Shown here in pieces: positions 52,663 to 62,081 of a stretch of 64,000 nt of DNA. Position numbers and translations under genes: made by a program. The notes under the pieces are model-generated. The model did not search any database and was not told where the DNA came from. It was given only the letters and a program-made list of their open reading frames with translations. The first letter of the stretch is position 1. Each line of letters begins with the position of its first letter. This DNA comes from Syntrophobotulus glycolicus DSM 8271 (GTDB taxonomy: Bacteria; Bacillota; Desulfitobacteriia; Desulfitobacteriales; Syntrophobotulaceae): positions 2,170,001-2,234,000 of the forward strand of contig NC_015172.1 of assembly GCF_000190635.1 (NCBI RefSeq), written 5' to 3'.

Positions 52663-53109
52663 TTAGGGCAGAATATTACTCTCAATCGCTTTTCTGGCTA
52701 AAAAATCACAACGGTTATTATAAAAATTATCTGAGTGGCCTTTCACTTTTATCCACTCCAGTTCATGCTTATTCACGACTTGCAGAAGCCTTTTCCACAA
52801 ATCCTGATTAGCGACCGGCTTTTTCGCGGTGTTCAACCAGCCGTTTTTCTGCCACTTTTCCAGCCAATTCTGCCTGAAGGCATTAATCACATAAGCACTG
52901 TCAGAAAAAAGCCTCACCGCACAGGGCTCGCTCAGACGCTCCAAAGCCTCAATTACTGCCGTAAGTTCCATGACTTGATTTGTGCTGTCTCTGGAAAAGC
53001 CGCTGATTTCTTTAATGGTCTCACCATATTTTAAAACAGCGGCCCAGCCCCCGGGTCCAGGATTACCTGAGCATGCTCCATCGGTATAGATATCAACAGT
53101 CTTTTTCAT
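52663..53109 (-). CDS. rnhA: Ribonuclease HI
   Basis: Degrades RNA in RNA-DNA hybrids. Active-site acids are visible in VDIYTDGACSGNPGPGGWA (Asp), MELTAVIEAL (Glu), LFSDSAYVINAF (Asp) and FYNNRCDFLARKA (Asp); WIKVKGHSDN matches the family. 148 residues from the ATG at 53109, which follows GGGAG at five bases; the frame continues upstream without a better start. Confidence 0.94.
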   Translation of the reverse strand: MKKTVDIYTDGACSGNPGPGGWAAVLKYGETIKEISGFSRDSTNQVMELTAVIEALERLSEPCAVRLFSDSAYVINAFRQNWLEKWQKNGWLNTAKKPVANQDLWKRLLQVVNKHELEWIKVKGHSDNFYNNRCDFLARKAIESNILP

Positions 53110-53171
53110 CAATTCTCCCAAACAGCTGAACTTAAAAGGATTATACCAAGCCATCTATAATACCGGCCTGT

Positions 53172-53630
53172 TTATAATACCGGCATCACCATAGCGTTTT
53201 CATCACAGTTCGGAAATTTTACGCAATTAATGCATTCTTTCCAGACCTTATGGGGCAGGTTTTCTTTGTCAACCAGCCGAAAGCCCATGTGTTTAAAAAA
53301 ATCAACCTGATAAGTCAGCGCAAATACTTTCGGACAACCTAAATCTTTTGCTTCCTCATACAAAAGCTCGACCAGTGTTCCTCCGATCCCCTTGCCTAAA
53401 AAATCTTCCCGAACGGCAAGTGCCCTGATTTCACATAAATCTCCCCATAACACATGAAGGGAACCCGTCCCGATTGTCACCCCGTCATCCTGAGCTACGA
53501 TAAATTCCCTTATTCCTTCGTACAGCGTATTTCTGGTTCTCGGCAACATCAAACCTTTTTCCGCATAAACATTGATCAGATTAAGTATATCTTCAGCATC
53601 AGCCAATTTCGCTTTGCGGTATGTAATCAT
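53172..53630 (-). CDS. argA: GNAT acetyltransferase, ArgA-like N-acetylglutamate synthase
   Basis: A 152-residue GNAT protein. The acetyl-CoA loop reads VREDFLGKGIGGTLVELL; other marks are YRKAKLADAEDILNLINVYA at the N-terminus and FALTYQVDFFKHMGFRLVDKENLP near the end. This pattern and length fit the short ArgA-type N-acetylglutamate synthases of Firmicutes (first step of arginine synthesis). No other arg gene is in the window, so the symbol is moderately supported. Confidence 0.75.
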   Translation of the reverse strand: MITYRKAKLADAEDILNLINVYAEKGLMLPRTRNTLYEGIREFIVAQDDGVTIGTGSLHVLWGDLCEIRALAVREDFLGKGIGGTLVELLYEEAKDLGCPKVFALTYQVDFFKHMGFRLVDKENLPHKVWKECINCVKFPNCDENAMVMPVL

Positions 53631-53774
53631 TTGTTTTCTATTCTCTCCAGTATGCGGGCAACCCTTTTTTACCTCGAAACGATTCTAAATCCAGTAAGCT
53701 GCCTTTACTAAGTTTATCTTACTATGTCCTTAAGAATAAAGCAATGTCATTCAATGATTTTCCTTTTATTCTTC

Positions 53775-54974
53775 TCATTCTTTTAGCTGTCTTAACCCCT
53801 CATCTCGCCAGTGATCAGGAAGAAAAATGACCGGAAAATCCTGCATATCTTTAAGCCATTGGCTGCATAATCCGATTTCTTCTTTATATTCGGACAAACA
53901 TAACAGAAAAATTTTTCCATTCCATTGAATATTCACCTCCGGCTTGTTTTCTTCTCTCCCCATATGATTACAGCAAAGGACAGCATTTATGATCAGAGCG
54001 CAGACTATTTTAAACATCGGTTTTTCAATAACCGGGATAATGATATTAATCTCATTTTCATTTTTTTGAAAGAAATAGAGGTTATACGGATCAAATAGCT
54101 TGACCTCCCGTTCTTTAAACGTCCATGGACATGCTGTCCATTTCCCGAACTGACTCTTGATCGCCTCTTTATCATAGATCAGCTGGAGGGCCAATTTATC
54201 TTTGGCCTCTAAGCCGTTGGTCATCTCCATGTTTTCCAATAAATCAATCATCCCATCAACAGCCTGGCAAAACTCCTCATTGATCTTCCCCGCACTATCT
54301 ATCCACCCGGTTTTTTGAAATTTCAAGACAATGTCCTTATTTCTCGTCCATCTGACCTTCGTTGCCAATTCGATTCTATTCTCTCTCATTTTTATTTCTG
54401 CAATCTCCAGATTGCCCCAGCAAAACAGAATTTGTTTTTTCTTGAATACTGTTCTGACCCTTCTCTGGATTAAGCTTTCAAAGTATTGTTTAATGATGAG
54501 TAAATTCCGGCGGTCAACCGGGTTAATTTGTTTTTCCCACTTGTTCCAGCCGCTTTCAAATTTCTCTAATGTGAATTTACTGGACAGAGTGCTGTAATTC
54601 CGAACCAAATAGAGGCTTGGCGTAAGCTTTTTCCTCCAATAGACCGCTTTCGCTATGATTGAACCGCCTAATTGCGAAATCGCCTTGAAAAAGACCGCGT
54701 TAAAATCCGGGGCGACAAAATAAATGAGTGTACGAACCCCATTTCCGATCCTGCTCCCAAAAAGCACTCCCGCAAGTAAAAAGTCTTCCTCCTTATAATC
54801 TTTTTGAGCGGCAATGATCCCTATCCTTAAATTCATCCCCCCCGCTTGCAGGTAACAATATTGGGACGGCAAATGCCATTTTCTTCTTTTTTCTTCCGAG
54901 AAAATATTCCATTCTGATGCTGCGAAGACTTCAGGATTTTGTTCACATAACAATTTCCAGTTTACTTCATCCAC
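53775..54974 (-). CDS. Conserved-looking protein of unknown function
   Basis: A 399-residue soluble protein, no signal peptide or clear membrane span, that I do not recognise. It is rich in Trp and Lys, with stretches such as FLLAGVLFGSRIGNGVRTLIYF, VRWTRNKDIVLKFQKTGWID and a cysteine pair in INAVLCCNHMG. It is transcribed alone between argA-like and phoU genes, with no clear promoter. Function unknown. Confidence 0.7.
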   Translation of the reverse strand: MDEVNWKLLCEQNPEVFAASEWNIFSEEKRRKWHLPSQYCYLQAGGMNLRIGIIAAQKDYKEEDFLLAGVLFGSRIGNGVRTLIYFVAPDFNAVFFKAISQLGGSIIAKAVYWRKKLTPSLYLVRNYSTLSSKFTLEKFESGWNKWEKQINPVDRRNLLIIKQYFESLIQRRVRTVFKKKQILFCWGNLEIAEIKMRENRIELATKVRWTRNKDIVLKFQKTGWIDSAGKINEEFCQAVDGMIDLLENMEMTNGLEAKDKLALQLIYDKEAIKSQFGKWTACPWTFKEREVKLFDPYNLYFFQKNENEINIIIPVIEKPMFKIVCALIINAVLCCNHMGREENKPEVNIQWNGKIFLLCLSEYKEEIGLCSQWLKDMQDFPVIFLPDHWRDEGLRQLKE

Positions 54975-55056
54975 TAATCGCTTCCTCCCTGCATTATCTT
55001 TTTGTTAAATAATTACGCCCCCGGAGCGCCAGAAATACCATCCTGGAATTTTAGAC

Positions 55057-55108
55057 AAAAAAATAACTTTTACAGTGAGGCTTCGCTCCTTCACCGCAAA
55101 AGTTATTT
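55057..55108 (-). terminator. Strong intrinsic terminator after phoU
   Basis: On the minus strand AAATAACTTTT...GTGAAGG pairs with CCTCAC...AAAAGTTATTT across a short loop, then TTTT. The long stem is AT-rich at the base and GC-rich near the loop. Confidence 0.8.
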
Positions 55109-55156
55109 ATCCATTCATCTTTATTTGCTCATACTTTGGTCACAAAACACACCGGA

Positions 55157-55813
55157 TTAATCCTTGTTCAAATCTTCTCTGATTCCCAGTTCCATATAGA
55201 TGACTTCTTCTCCGATGTTGGTGCAATAGTCTCCTATTCTCTCAACGTAGCGGGCGACCAGGAGAAGCTGCACTGCCTGCGGAACAGTTTTGGGGTTTTT
55301 CTCCATGATCTCGAGAACCTCAACAAAAATTTTCTTATAGTAATGATCCACTTCATGATCCATTTCGGCCAGTTTTCTTGCCGCATCCACATCGATATTG
55401 ATATAGGCGCCTATGGAGTGATGGATCATCTTAATCACGATTTCCACCATCTTAGGCAGATCGATCAAAGGCTTTATGATCGGCACATCACCAATACGAA
55501 TCGAAACTTTAGCGATATCTACGGCAAGATCGCCCATTCTTTCCAGAGATAAAATGAGTTTATAAGCAGCCACGATTGTCCGGAGATCTGAAGCAAAAGG
55601 CTGCTGGGTTGCAACAAGATGAGTACACAGCTGCTCAATTTCATGTTCAAGATTGTTGATTAGTTCATCATTTGCAATCACCTTTTTGGCGATTTCAATA
55701 TTTTTTTCCTTAAGGCTTTGCATCGCCATTTCAATCGATTTCTCAACCATCTTGCCCATGTTGATGATTTTTTTTCGAAGTTCTGTCAATTGTCCTTCAA
55801 ATTTTGTTCTCAT
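55157..55813 (-). CDS. phoU: Phosphate signalling protein PhoU
   Basis: A 218-residue all-helical protein made of two PhoU repeats, beginning FEGQLTELRKKIINMGKMVEKSI. Metal-binding Glu/Asp motifs appear as LERMGDLAVDIAKVSI in the first repeat and YVERIGDYCTNIGEEVIYM in the second. PhoU normally links the Pst transporter to phosphate control. No pst genes are adjacent here; the gene stands alone with its own terminator. Confidence 0.93.
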   Translation of the reverse strand: MRTKFEGQLTELRKKIINMGKMVEKSIEMAMQSLKEKNIEIAKKVIANDELINNLEHEIEQLCTHLVATQQPFASDLRTIVAAYKLILSLERMGDLAVDIAKVSIRIGDVPIIKPLIDLPKMVEIVIKMIHHSIGAYINIDVDAARKLAEMDHEVDHYYKKIFVEVLEIMEKNPKTVPQAVQLLLVARYVERIGDYCTNIGEEVIYMELGIREDLNKD

Positions 55814-55846
55814 TTCATCCTCCGTCAGTATGCTTATTGGGACGAA

Positions 55847-56542
55847 TTATATAAAATAGTGGATGATTAGCCCATCTTCAGTATTCAGCCAGCGGGCAAT
55901 ACATTTCTGTCTCACAAATGGCGCTTCATTTTCAATAAGATGATCGCTGCAAAGAGCTTTTTCCAATCTACAATGTTCACAAACAGCGGTTCTGTTGTGT
56001 ACGGTCTGATAACAGCGTTCCCCCAATTTGATCCCTTGATCCTGAGCCAAGGCATTGGCCGCCACGACGAGCCTGTAATCGGTAATGATGAAAGCCGGAC
56101 TTTCAATGAGGTCTAAAAATCTGACGAAACAGCCAATATATTTTTGCACCCTTAAATCCATTTCGACTTTTCTGAATTTTGTATTTTTTATTTTATACAT
56201 ATTCAAACAGTATATCAAACCGTTTATATTTTGAAAATCAACAAATTTCATGCCATATTCATATGTGGTGCCCTTTTTTATTTTTCTAATAACCCGGGCG
56301 CATACATTAAAATTTTGGTTTTCAAATTCAAAATTAATATTTAAGATAATCACATCTATCGGCAAATTGTAGGTCATCCGAATCCGCAGTCCGCTGCCGC
56401 TCAGATTAAGCAAAGTAACAGGAATTATTTTATTAACCTCAATTCTCCTGCTGTTCACAGCATAAATTTTTGCCGAAGCGGGAATTGCCTGAAATAAATC
56501 CACACGAAAATATTGTCTTTTTTCTTTATTTTCTAGCATTTC
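55847..56542 (-). CDS. PilZ domain protein with C-terminal Cys-containing PAS-like domain
   Basis: 231 residues from the ATG at 56542. The N-terminal PilZ domain has the cyclic-di-GMP motif KRQYFRVDL and LNLSGSGLRI, plus a later YEYGMKFVDF. The C-terminal ~95 residues resemble a PAS domain (ESPAFIITDYRLVVAANALA) followed by GERCYQTVHNRTAVCEHCRLEKAL, a CxxC-containing form seen in redox or metal-sensing PAS proteins. It could thus combine cyclic-di-GMP and a second signal. No output domain is present. The open frame extends upstream, but the chosen ATG has AGGGG at nine bases. Confidence 0.8.
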   Translation of the reverse strand, partial: EMLENKEKRQYFRVDLFQAIPASAKIYAVNSRRIEVNKIIPVTLLNLSGSGLRIRMTYNLPIDVIILNINFEFENQNFNVCARVIRKIKKGTTYEYGMKFVDFQNINGLIYCLNMYKIKNTKFRKVEMDLRVQKYIGCFVRFLDLIESPAFIITDYRLVVAANALAQDQGIKLGERCYQTVHNRTAVCEHCRLEKALCSDHLIENEAPFVRQKCIARWLNTEDGLIIHYFI

Positions 56543-56561
56543 AATTGTCCCCTTTGAACAA

Positions 56562-56589
56562 AAACAACTATTGTTTAGTCTGATCAGAC
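56562..56589. promoter_or_regulatory. Adjacent palindromes upstream of the PilZ-PAS gene
   Basis: AAACAA-CTA-TTGTTT (56562-56576) and GTCTGATCAGAC (56578-56589) are both perfect dyads, one base apart, 20-47 bases upstream of the start codon. Candidate operators. Confidence 0.5.
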
Positions 56590-56700
56590 AAACCGTATTA
56601 ATTTTTTTGGACATGTTATTACAGTTTTGTTTGTTATTTGAGTAATTATATGCGGAATTCTCTAGATAATCAATCGTTATTCAAATAAAAATAAATCTTG

Positions 56701-56706
56701 TATAAT
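56701..56706 (+). promoter_or_regulatory. -10 element upstream of the HD gene
   Basis: TATAAT 30 bases before the ATG; no convincing -35 is visible. Confidence 0.4.
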
Positions 56707-56735
56707 CAAATAGAGTGAACTAAGGATGGTGGCTT

Positions 56736-57230
56736 ATGTTTTATCGGGTTATCCAATTGTATAAAGCGGTTTTTCCAAAAATCACCCCAAAAGAAAAAGC
56801 CTTTGTGGAAGAAATCCTTTCTCCCTCCCAAACAAACCTTTTTTATCAGCAATCCCCTGTTGAACAACGTCATGCTTTGGATGTTGCCGGTGATCTGCCT
56901 GCCCAGGGGCTTTCGGAAGATGAGTTCCACACATTGATGACAGCCGCTCTTTTGCATGATTGCGGCAAATCACTGTTTCACCTGTATCTTTGGCAAAGAG
57001 TATTTATTGTATTGTTTTTCCACCTGCCATTCTCCCTGCAAGAACGGATTTGCTTGAAAAAAAATTTATTGACAAAAACGATCAGGATTCATAAAAGACA
57101 CCCTATATGGGGGAGCTTTCTTGCCCGCAAGACAGGAGCAACCCCTGAGGTTCAGCATCTAATCAAACATCATCATAAACCGAAATCAAACCTCGGTCTG
57201 TTACTTTATCATGCCGATAACCGAAACTAG
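56736..57230 (+). CDS. HD-domain protein
   Basis: A 164-residue protein with an HD metal-dependent phosphohydrolase core: EQRHALDVAG, ALLHDCGKSLF (the HD pair), HPIWGSFLAR and IKHHHKPKSNLGLLLYHADN. A hydrophobic stretch (VFIVLFFHLPF) lies in the middle. Relatives act on nucleotides or cyclic dinucleotides; the substrate here is unknown. It is divergent from the PilZ protein, and the pairing suggests, without proving, a link to cyclic-di-GMP signalling. Confidence 0.8.
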   Translation: MFYRVIQLYKAVFPKITPKEKAFVEEILSPSQTNLFYQQSPVEQRHALDVAGDLPAQGLSEDEFHTLMTAALLHDCGKSLFHLYLWQRVFIVLFFHLPFSLQERICLKKNLLTKTIRIHKRHPIWGSFLARKTGATPEVQHLIKHHHKPKSNLGLLLYHADNRN

Positions 57231-57265
57231 GCGATAAAAGGATCGATCAACTCAACAGAAGCGCA

Positions 57266-57315
57266 CAAAGAAGCTGTTGCAGGAACATTTTAGTCCGCTG
57301 CAACAGCCTCTTTAT
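57266..57315. terminator. Bidirectional hairpin between HD gene and acs
   Basis: GCTGTTGCAG (57273-57282) and CTGCAACAGC (57298-57307) pair perfectly, flanked by AAAGAA and CTCTTT so the stem extends. It lies between convergent genes. Confidence 0.7.
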
Positions 57316-57326
57316 GGGAATGTATC

Positions 57327-59288
57327 TCAAGCTTCGTTTTTACTGGATACCAGGATATTCTTCATCACCTCTTCCAGATTGAACCCGTCATCAAGAGTTG
57401 TCGTATCTCCGATCATTCTGCCTTCGGCAATATCTCTGAGAATCCTTCTGATGATTTTGCCGCTTCTTGTTTTGGGCAATTCTTTCGTGAGGTAAATATC
57501 TTCGGGTCTGGCTATCGCCCCGATTCGAAGAACAATGTGTTTCTTCAATTCTTCCGCCAGCTCCACCAAGTCCGAATCTGGGCATACACCTTCTCTGAGG
57601 GTCACAAAAGCGACAATTGCCTGCCCTTTAATTTCATGATTCTTTCCTATACAAGCAGCTTCCGCCACGACCGGATGTTCAATCAGAATATTTTCCACCT
57701 CGGCTGTACCGATCCTATGCCCTGAGACATTGATGACATCATCGACACGGCCCAGTACCCAAAAATACCCGTCTTCATCATATTTCGCACCGTCTCCGGC
57801 ATAATAAACACCCGGTATCGTATTCCAGTAAGTTTGTTTGAATCTTTCATGATCATTATAAATGGTCCTCAGCATTGAAGGCCAAGGCTCAGTGATGACA
57901 ATAAAGCCTTTTTCTCCCGGAGCAACAGGCTGTCCGCTCTTATCAACAATTTCAGCTTTAATCCCCGGAAAAGGAGCTACACACGATCCAGGTTTCAGAT
58001 TGGTGCCGGGAAGCGGGCTGATCATAATCATTCCGGTTTCAGTCTGCCACCAGGTATCCATGATCGGGCACCTGCCGCCGCCAATATTTTTATGGAACCA
58101 GTTCCATGCTTCGGGGTTGATTGGCTCCCCTACCGTTCCGAGGATTCTCAGGCTTGAAAGGTCCCATTTTTCCAGATAGGATACTCCCCACTTCATGAAT
58201 GTCCTGATTGCGGTCGGTGCGGTGTACAGAATGGTCACACCATGCTTCTGGACAATTTCCCAGTATCTGTCCTTTGACGGATAGTCCGGAGCCCCCTCAT
58301 ACATGACAATCGTAGCCCCGTTGAGAAGCGGACCATAAACAAGATAACTGTGACCTGTAATCCAGCCTACATCAGCGGTACACCAGTAAACATCATCTTG
58401 CTTCATGTTAAACACATATTCCAGGGTTGTTGAAGCCCCTGTCAGATAGCCGCCGGTCGTATGAACGATCCCTTTAGGTTTGCCGGTTGAACCGCTGGTA
58501 TAGAGAACAAACAGCATATCCTCAGAATCCATGATTTCAGGCGGACAGTCTTCACCGGCCTCCTCCATTGCCTCATGATACCAGATATCCCGGCCGCCAA
58601 TGATTTCAATATCAATATTGGCGCGTTTAACGATAAATACCTTTTCAACACTGTCTGCTTCCTTCAAGGCCGCACAAACATTTTCCTTTACACGCAGGAG
58701 GTTTCCTCTGCGATAAGCGCCATCACAGGTAATAAGGAATCTTGATTTTGTGTCATTGATCCTCTCTCTCAATGCTTCCGGACTGAAGCCGCCGAAAACA
58801 ACATTATGCGGCGCTCCCAGTCTTGCGCAAGCCAGCATTGCGATGATGGCTTCCGGAATCATGGGCATATAGATTGTGACAATCTCACCCTTATGGACAC
58901 CGCGCGACTTGAGAACATTGGCAAATTTGTTTACTTCGGCATGCAGCTCTTTGTATGTGTAAACCTTATGGTCTCCTTTTTCCCCCTCAAAAATCAAAGC
59001 CGGCTTATTCTTTTTCCAGCTGTCTAAATGGCGATCAAGACAGTTATAGGAAGCATTTAACTTTCCATTGACAAACCATCTGGCATCAGGGTAACTCCAT
59101 TCAAGAACCTGATCCCATTTTTGGAACCAGCTTAACGTTGAAGCCCTTTCCTGCCAAAATTCAAGTCTTCCTTCCGCTTCCTCAGTTCTGCTTCTGAGAT
59201 GATCATTGGCCTTTTTGGATTGAAAGCTATTTGCTATATTTGTTATTTTTTGTTTGTATTCATTTCTTTCTTGTTCTGTCAAAGCCAT
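57327..59288 (-). CDS. acs: Acetyl-CoA synthetase (AMP-forming)
   Basis: Activates acetate with ATP and CoA. 653 residues, full family length, starting at the ATG at 59288 (GGAGGG seven bases upstream). Motifs: [16 protein letters not shown], the phosphate loop [31 protein letters not shown], the adenine-binding [12 protein letters not shown] and the acyl-adenylate Lys in [14 protein letters not shown]. It would let the cell bring acetate into acetyl-CoA, the acceptor needed to prime the malyl-CoA route. Upstream is a 18-base dyad whose sequence is shared with the CoA-ligase operon. Confidence 0.95.
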   Translation of the reverse strand: MALTEQERNEYKQKITNIANSFQSKKANDHLRSRTEEAEGRLEFWQERASTLSWFQKWDQVLEWSYPDARWFVNGKLNASYNCLDRHLDSWKKNKPALIFEGEKGDHKVYTYKELHAEVNKFANVLKSRGVHKGEIVTIYMPMIPEAIIAMLACARLGAPHNVVFGGFSPEALRERINDTKSRFLITCDGAYRRGNLLRVKENVCAALKEADSVEKVFIVKRANIDIEIIGGRDIWYHEAMEEAGEDCPPEIMDSEDMLFVLYTSGSTGKPKGIVHTTGGYLTGASTTLEYVFNMKQDDVYWCTADVGWITGHSYLVYGPLLNGATIVMYEGAPDYPSKDRYWEIVQKHGVTILYTAPTAIRTFMKWGVSYLEKWDLSSLRILGTVGEPINPEAWNWFHKNIGGGRCPIMDTWWQTETGMIMISPLPGTNLKPGSCVAPFPGIKAEIVDKSGQPVAPGEKGFIVITEPWPSMLRTIYNDHERFKQTYWNTIPGVYYAGDGAKYDEDGYFWVLGRVDDVINVSGHRIGTAEVENILIEHPVVAEAACIGKNHEIKGQAIVAFVTLREGVCPDSDLVELAEELKKHIVLRIGAIARPEDIYLTKELPKTRSGKIIRRILRDIAEGRMIGDTTTLDDGFNLEEVMKNILVSSKNEA

Positions 59289-59703
59289 TTTTCTTCCCTC
59301 CATCTAAAATCAATACTTTAGCACCTTTTGTTTCGCATATTAAAACTTCGTTTCATATTATGCTGAAAATTAACCAGATACCCATCTTTATCGCTATTCT
59401 CTATAGCCATTTTTATTTTCTTTAGATTATTTGCTTAGGGCTTCTCTATTACTTACTAAAAACCGCAAACTTTGTTTCATATAACAAAACGCAGTTTCTC
59501 ATTTTTAATAAAAAAATTTTTATTAGTTCTGATTTAAACTCCTAAGTCGATTTAAGGTCCTTATTTCTGTTCTAACAGGTTTGTTTCTTTTCATCAAAGC
59601 AACCCTCCTACCATCAGCGTTTTACTATAAGAAACAGTGTTTCATCACCTTTAGACTATAGTATATGATCAGAAAGGAAAAAGCAATATGTTTTTGATGA
59701 AAA
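59289..59703. promoter_or_regulatory. acs upstream region with TTTGTTTC repeats
   Basis: AT-rich, gene-free. TTTGTTTCATATAACAAA lies at 59471-59488, with inverted ends TTTGTT/AACAAA. TTTGTTTCGCATAT is at 59327 and CGTTTCATAT at about 59349; GTTTCAT recurs near 59639. These look like several half-sites for one regulator. I could not fix a promoter. Confidence 0.5.
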
Positions 59704-59949
59704 TTATGATTTTCTTAAGTAATTTTTTATCTCTAAAACTGCCCCTTGTTTGTGACAGACGTTTTTCCCGGTCAAGAGATTTTTTTGCGTTTTCCTTCCC
59801 AGCTTATGCATTAAATTGTCCTTTTCTTTCTCAACCTGTTCTAAGAGATCCATCAGGACCCTTCTGCTTAATCTCAAATGATCAAGCTGCTTTTCCAGCT
59901 CCAGAACCCTTTTTTTGAGGCTTATTGTCTCTTGGTTTATTGTATTCAT
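59704..59949 (-). CDS. Small coiled-coil protein
   Basis: 81 residues. The first ~50 are a clear coiled coil (ISLKKRVLELEKQLDHLRLS, DLLEQVEKEKDNLMHKL) followed by a basic tail. The ATG has GGGAG six bases upstream and lies 26 bases after the aminotransferase stop, so it is probably the end of that operon. I do not recognise a function. Confidence 0.65.
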   Translation of the reverse strand: MNTINQETISLKKRVLELEKQLDHLRLSRRVLMDLLEQVEKEKDNLMHKLGRKTQKNLLTGKNVCHKQGAVLEIKNYLRKS

Positions 59950-59975
59950 TTTCTGCTCCCAAATATAGATATATT

Positions 59976-61175
59976 TTATTCATATTCTATACCTGAAGCA
60001 TCTTTTTTAATCCTCTTATTTAAAAAATCCCGGACAATTTCAACCGCCTTCTCAATCTCCTTTTCTTCTTGCACCAGGCCAATTCGCACATATCCTTCAC
60101 CGTGTTTGCCAAAAGCCGCTCCCGGAATAAGCATAACACCGGCCTTAGCCAGGTCTTTGGAAAAAGAAAAAGAATCCTGCTGTGTCGGAACAGGAGCCCA
60201 GATATACATTGATGCTTGGGAAACCGGCATCTTCCATCCCGCCTGAGCACAGCCTGCTATCCATATATCTCTTCTTTTCTTATACACTTCCCGGTTTCGT
60301 TTTGCCGCCTCATCACAAATTCCCGATAATGCTGCCGCACCGGCGGATAATACGGGCCTGAATATCCCATAGTCAATATTGGATTTCACTGTTTCCAAAG
60401 CTTTGATGATCTCTGCATTGCCCACAATAAAGCCGAGTCTTGCTCCGGCCATATTATAGGTCTTGGACAAAGAATGGAATTCCACTCCTACCCCTTTGGC
60501 CCCCTCGGCCTGTAAGAAACTCGGGGGCTTGGGCTCTTCAAAATACAGCTCAGAGTATGCGGCATCATGGCAAACAATAATATTATTTTTTTTGGCAAAA
60601 GCAACAACCTCCTGAAAAAAATCCAGAGGTGCCGTTGCTGCCGTTGGATTATTCGGATAGTTCAGCATCATCATTTTAGCTTTTTGCGCAGTATGTCCAT
60701 CGATCGATGATAAATCCGGCAAATAATGATTTTCTTCTTTCAGAGGCATGGGTGCTTTAATTCCCTCAACAAGAGCCAGCCCATCTGAATAAATCGGATA
60801 CCCGGGGTCCGGAACCAGCACATAGTCGCCCTTATCCACAAAAGCCCAAAATATATGGGAAAGCCCATCTTGGGAGCCCATCAGGGGCAGAACCTCACTT
60901 TGAGGGTCCAATTCAACATCAAAACGCCTTTTATACCAATCTGCACAAGCTTGCCGGATTTGTTCCGTGCCTCTGGTTAATGTATAGTCATAAGCTTTTG
61001 AATCCAGAGCACAATCGCTGATTATTCTTTTAATCTTTTCCGGCGGCGCCATGTCCGGGGTCCCAATACTGAGATCGATTAATGCCGTACCTTCCCGAAA
61101 AATTTCTTCCTTCAATTCTTTCAGACGGGAATAGATTGATTGTTCAAATCCTTGAATTCTATGGGCAATGTTCAT
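59976..61175 (-). CDS. Class I/II aminotransferase, LL-diaminopimelate aminotransferase-like
   Basis: PLP enzyme, 399 residues. Marks: IDLSIGTPDMAPPEKI, LMGSQDGLSHIFWAF, VPDPGYPIYSDGLAL, MMLNYPNNPTAATAPL, CHDAAYSELYFE and the PLP-Lys site HSLSKTYNMAGARLGF. Overall it resembles the DapL/MalY-AlaC type; the true amino-acid substrate cannot be fixed from sequence. It follows the PHP gene by 15 bases. Confidence 0.85.
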   Translation of the reverse strand: MNIAHRIQGFEQSIYSRLKELKEEIFREGTALIDLSIGTPDMAPPEKIKRIISDCALDSKAYDYTLTRGTEQIRQACADWYKRRFDVELDPQSEVLPLMGSQDGLSHIFWAFVDKGDYVLVPDPGYPIYSDGLALVEGIKAPMPLKEENHYLPDLSSIDGHTAQKAKMMMLNYPNNPTAATAPLDFFQEVVAFAKKNNIIVCHDAAYSELYFEEPKPPSFLQAEGAKGVGVEFHSLSKTYNMAGARLGFIVGNAEIIKALETVKSNIDYGIFRPVLSAGAAALSGICDEAAKRNREVYKKRRDIWIAGCAQAGWKMPVSQASMYIWAPVPTQQDSFSFSKDLAKAGVMLIPGAAFGKHGEGYVRIGLVQEEKEIEKAVEIVRDFLNKRIKKDASGIEYE

Positions 61176-61190
61176 TCTATTACTCCAATC

Positions 61191-62045
61191 TCAGCAGATT
61201 TGGCGATTAAACAACTCTTTTAATCCGGCAACCGTGATTTTATCCACTCCCCAGTCGCCAATACCGATTCCCGGTTTAATGCTTTCCCCGTGAAAATCTG
61301 ATCCCCCGGTAATCACCAGTCCCATTTTGGCTGCCAATCCTGTATATTTTTCTATACTCTCTTCATGATGTTCAGGATGATAGACCTCAATCCCTTGAAG
61401 TCCCGCATCTTTCCAGCGGCTTATTTCCCAAAAAAGACCTTGCGCTCCGGGATGGGCCAGTACAGCCACCCCTTTTGCCTTTCTGATCATCGCAATGGCT
61501 TCTTCGGGTTTCAGCTTGTATCTCGGCACATAGGCTTGCGTTCCTATCCCCAAATAATTGCTGAAGGCATCTTTTACATTCCGGGCATAACCCCGGTCAA
61601 CCAATACTTGAGCTACATGAGGCCTGCCGATAGATACTCCCTTTCCTTTACTCTCCACTTCTTCAATGCTAATGTCCAGGCCCAATCCCCTGAGCTTCTC
61701 CACAATTTTATTGATTCTCTCCTTGCGTTTGTCTCTGATCACAGCAAGCTTATGATTGAATTCCCGGGATTCGGGATCAATCCCATAGCCGAGAATATGA
61801 ACTTCCCTGCCACACCAATCTGTATTAATCTCAATGCCCGGAATAAAATCTATGTTGTATTGCAGAGCTGCTTTCTTCCCTTCGGCAAAGCCCTGAATCG
61901 TGTCATGGTCTGTAATCGCAAGGGCGCTTAAGCCTTTTTGGGCCGCGATCCTCACAACCTCCGCCGGATCCATCAAGCCGTCGGACATGTTTGTATGGCA
62001 ATGCAGATCAGCTTCAATGTTCATTTTCATCTTTCTATTTGCCAT
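61191..62045 (-). CDS. PHP-domain phosphoesterase (TrpH/YciV-like)
   Basis: A 284-residue metal-dependent phosphoesterase. The metal-binding motifs are ADLHCHTNMSDG, AITDHDTIQGFAEG, IPGIEINTDW, GVAVLAHPGAQ and GSDFHGESIKPG. Relatives act as 3',5'-nucleotide bisphosphate phosphatases or 5'-3' RNases. It lies in an apparent operon: dipeptidase, PHP, aminotransferase, coiled-coil protein. Confidence 0.88.
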   Translation of the reverse strand: MANRKMKMNIEADLHCHTNMSDGLMDPAEVVRIAAQKGLSALAITDHDTIQGFAEGKKAALQYNIDFIPGIEINTDWCGREVHILGYGIDPESREFNHKLAVIRDKRKERINKIVEKLRGLGLDISIEEVESKGKGVSIGRPHVAQVLVDRGYARNVKDAFSNYLGIGTQAYVPRYKLKPEEAIAMIRKAKGVAVLAHPGAQGLFWEISRWKDAGLQGIEVYHPEHHEESIEKYTGLAAKMGLVITGGSDFHGESIKPGIGIGDWGVDKITVAGLKELFNRQIC

Positions 62046-62081
62046 CCTTTTTGCCCTTTCAGCGTAAATTAGAATATGAAG

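Noticed and set aside
59471-59488. Rex (NADH-sensing) operator upstream of acs
   Set aside because: Rex sites have an eight-base centre between TTGTT and AACAA-type arms; here it is six, so a different regulator is more likely.
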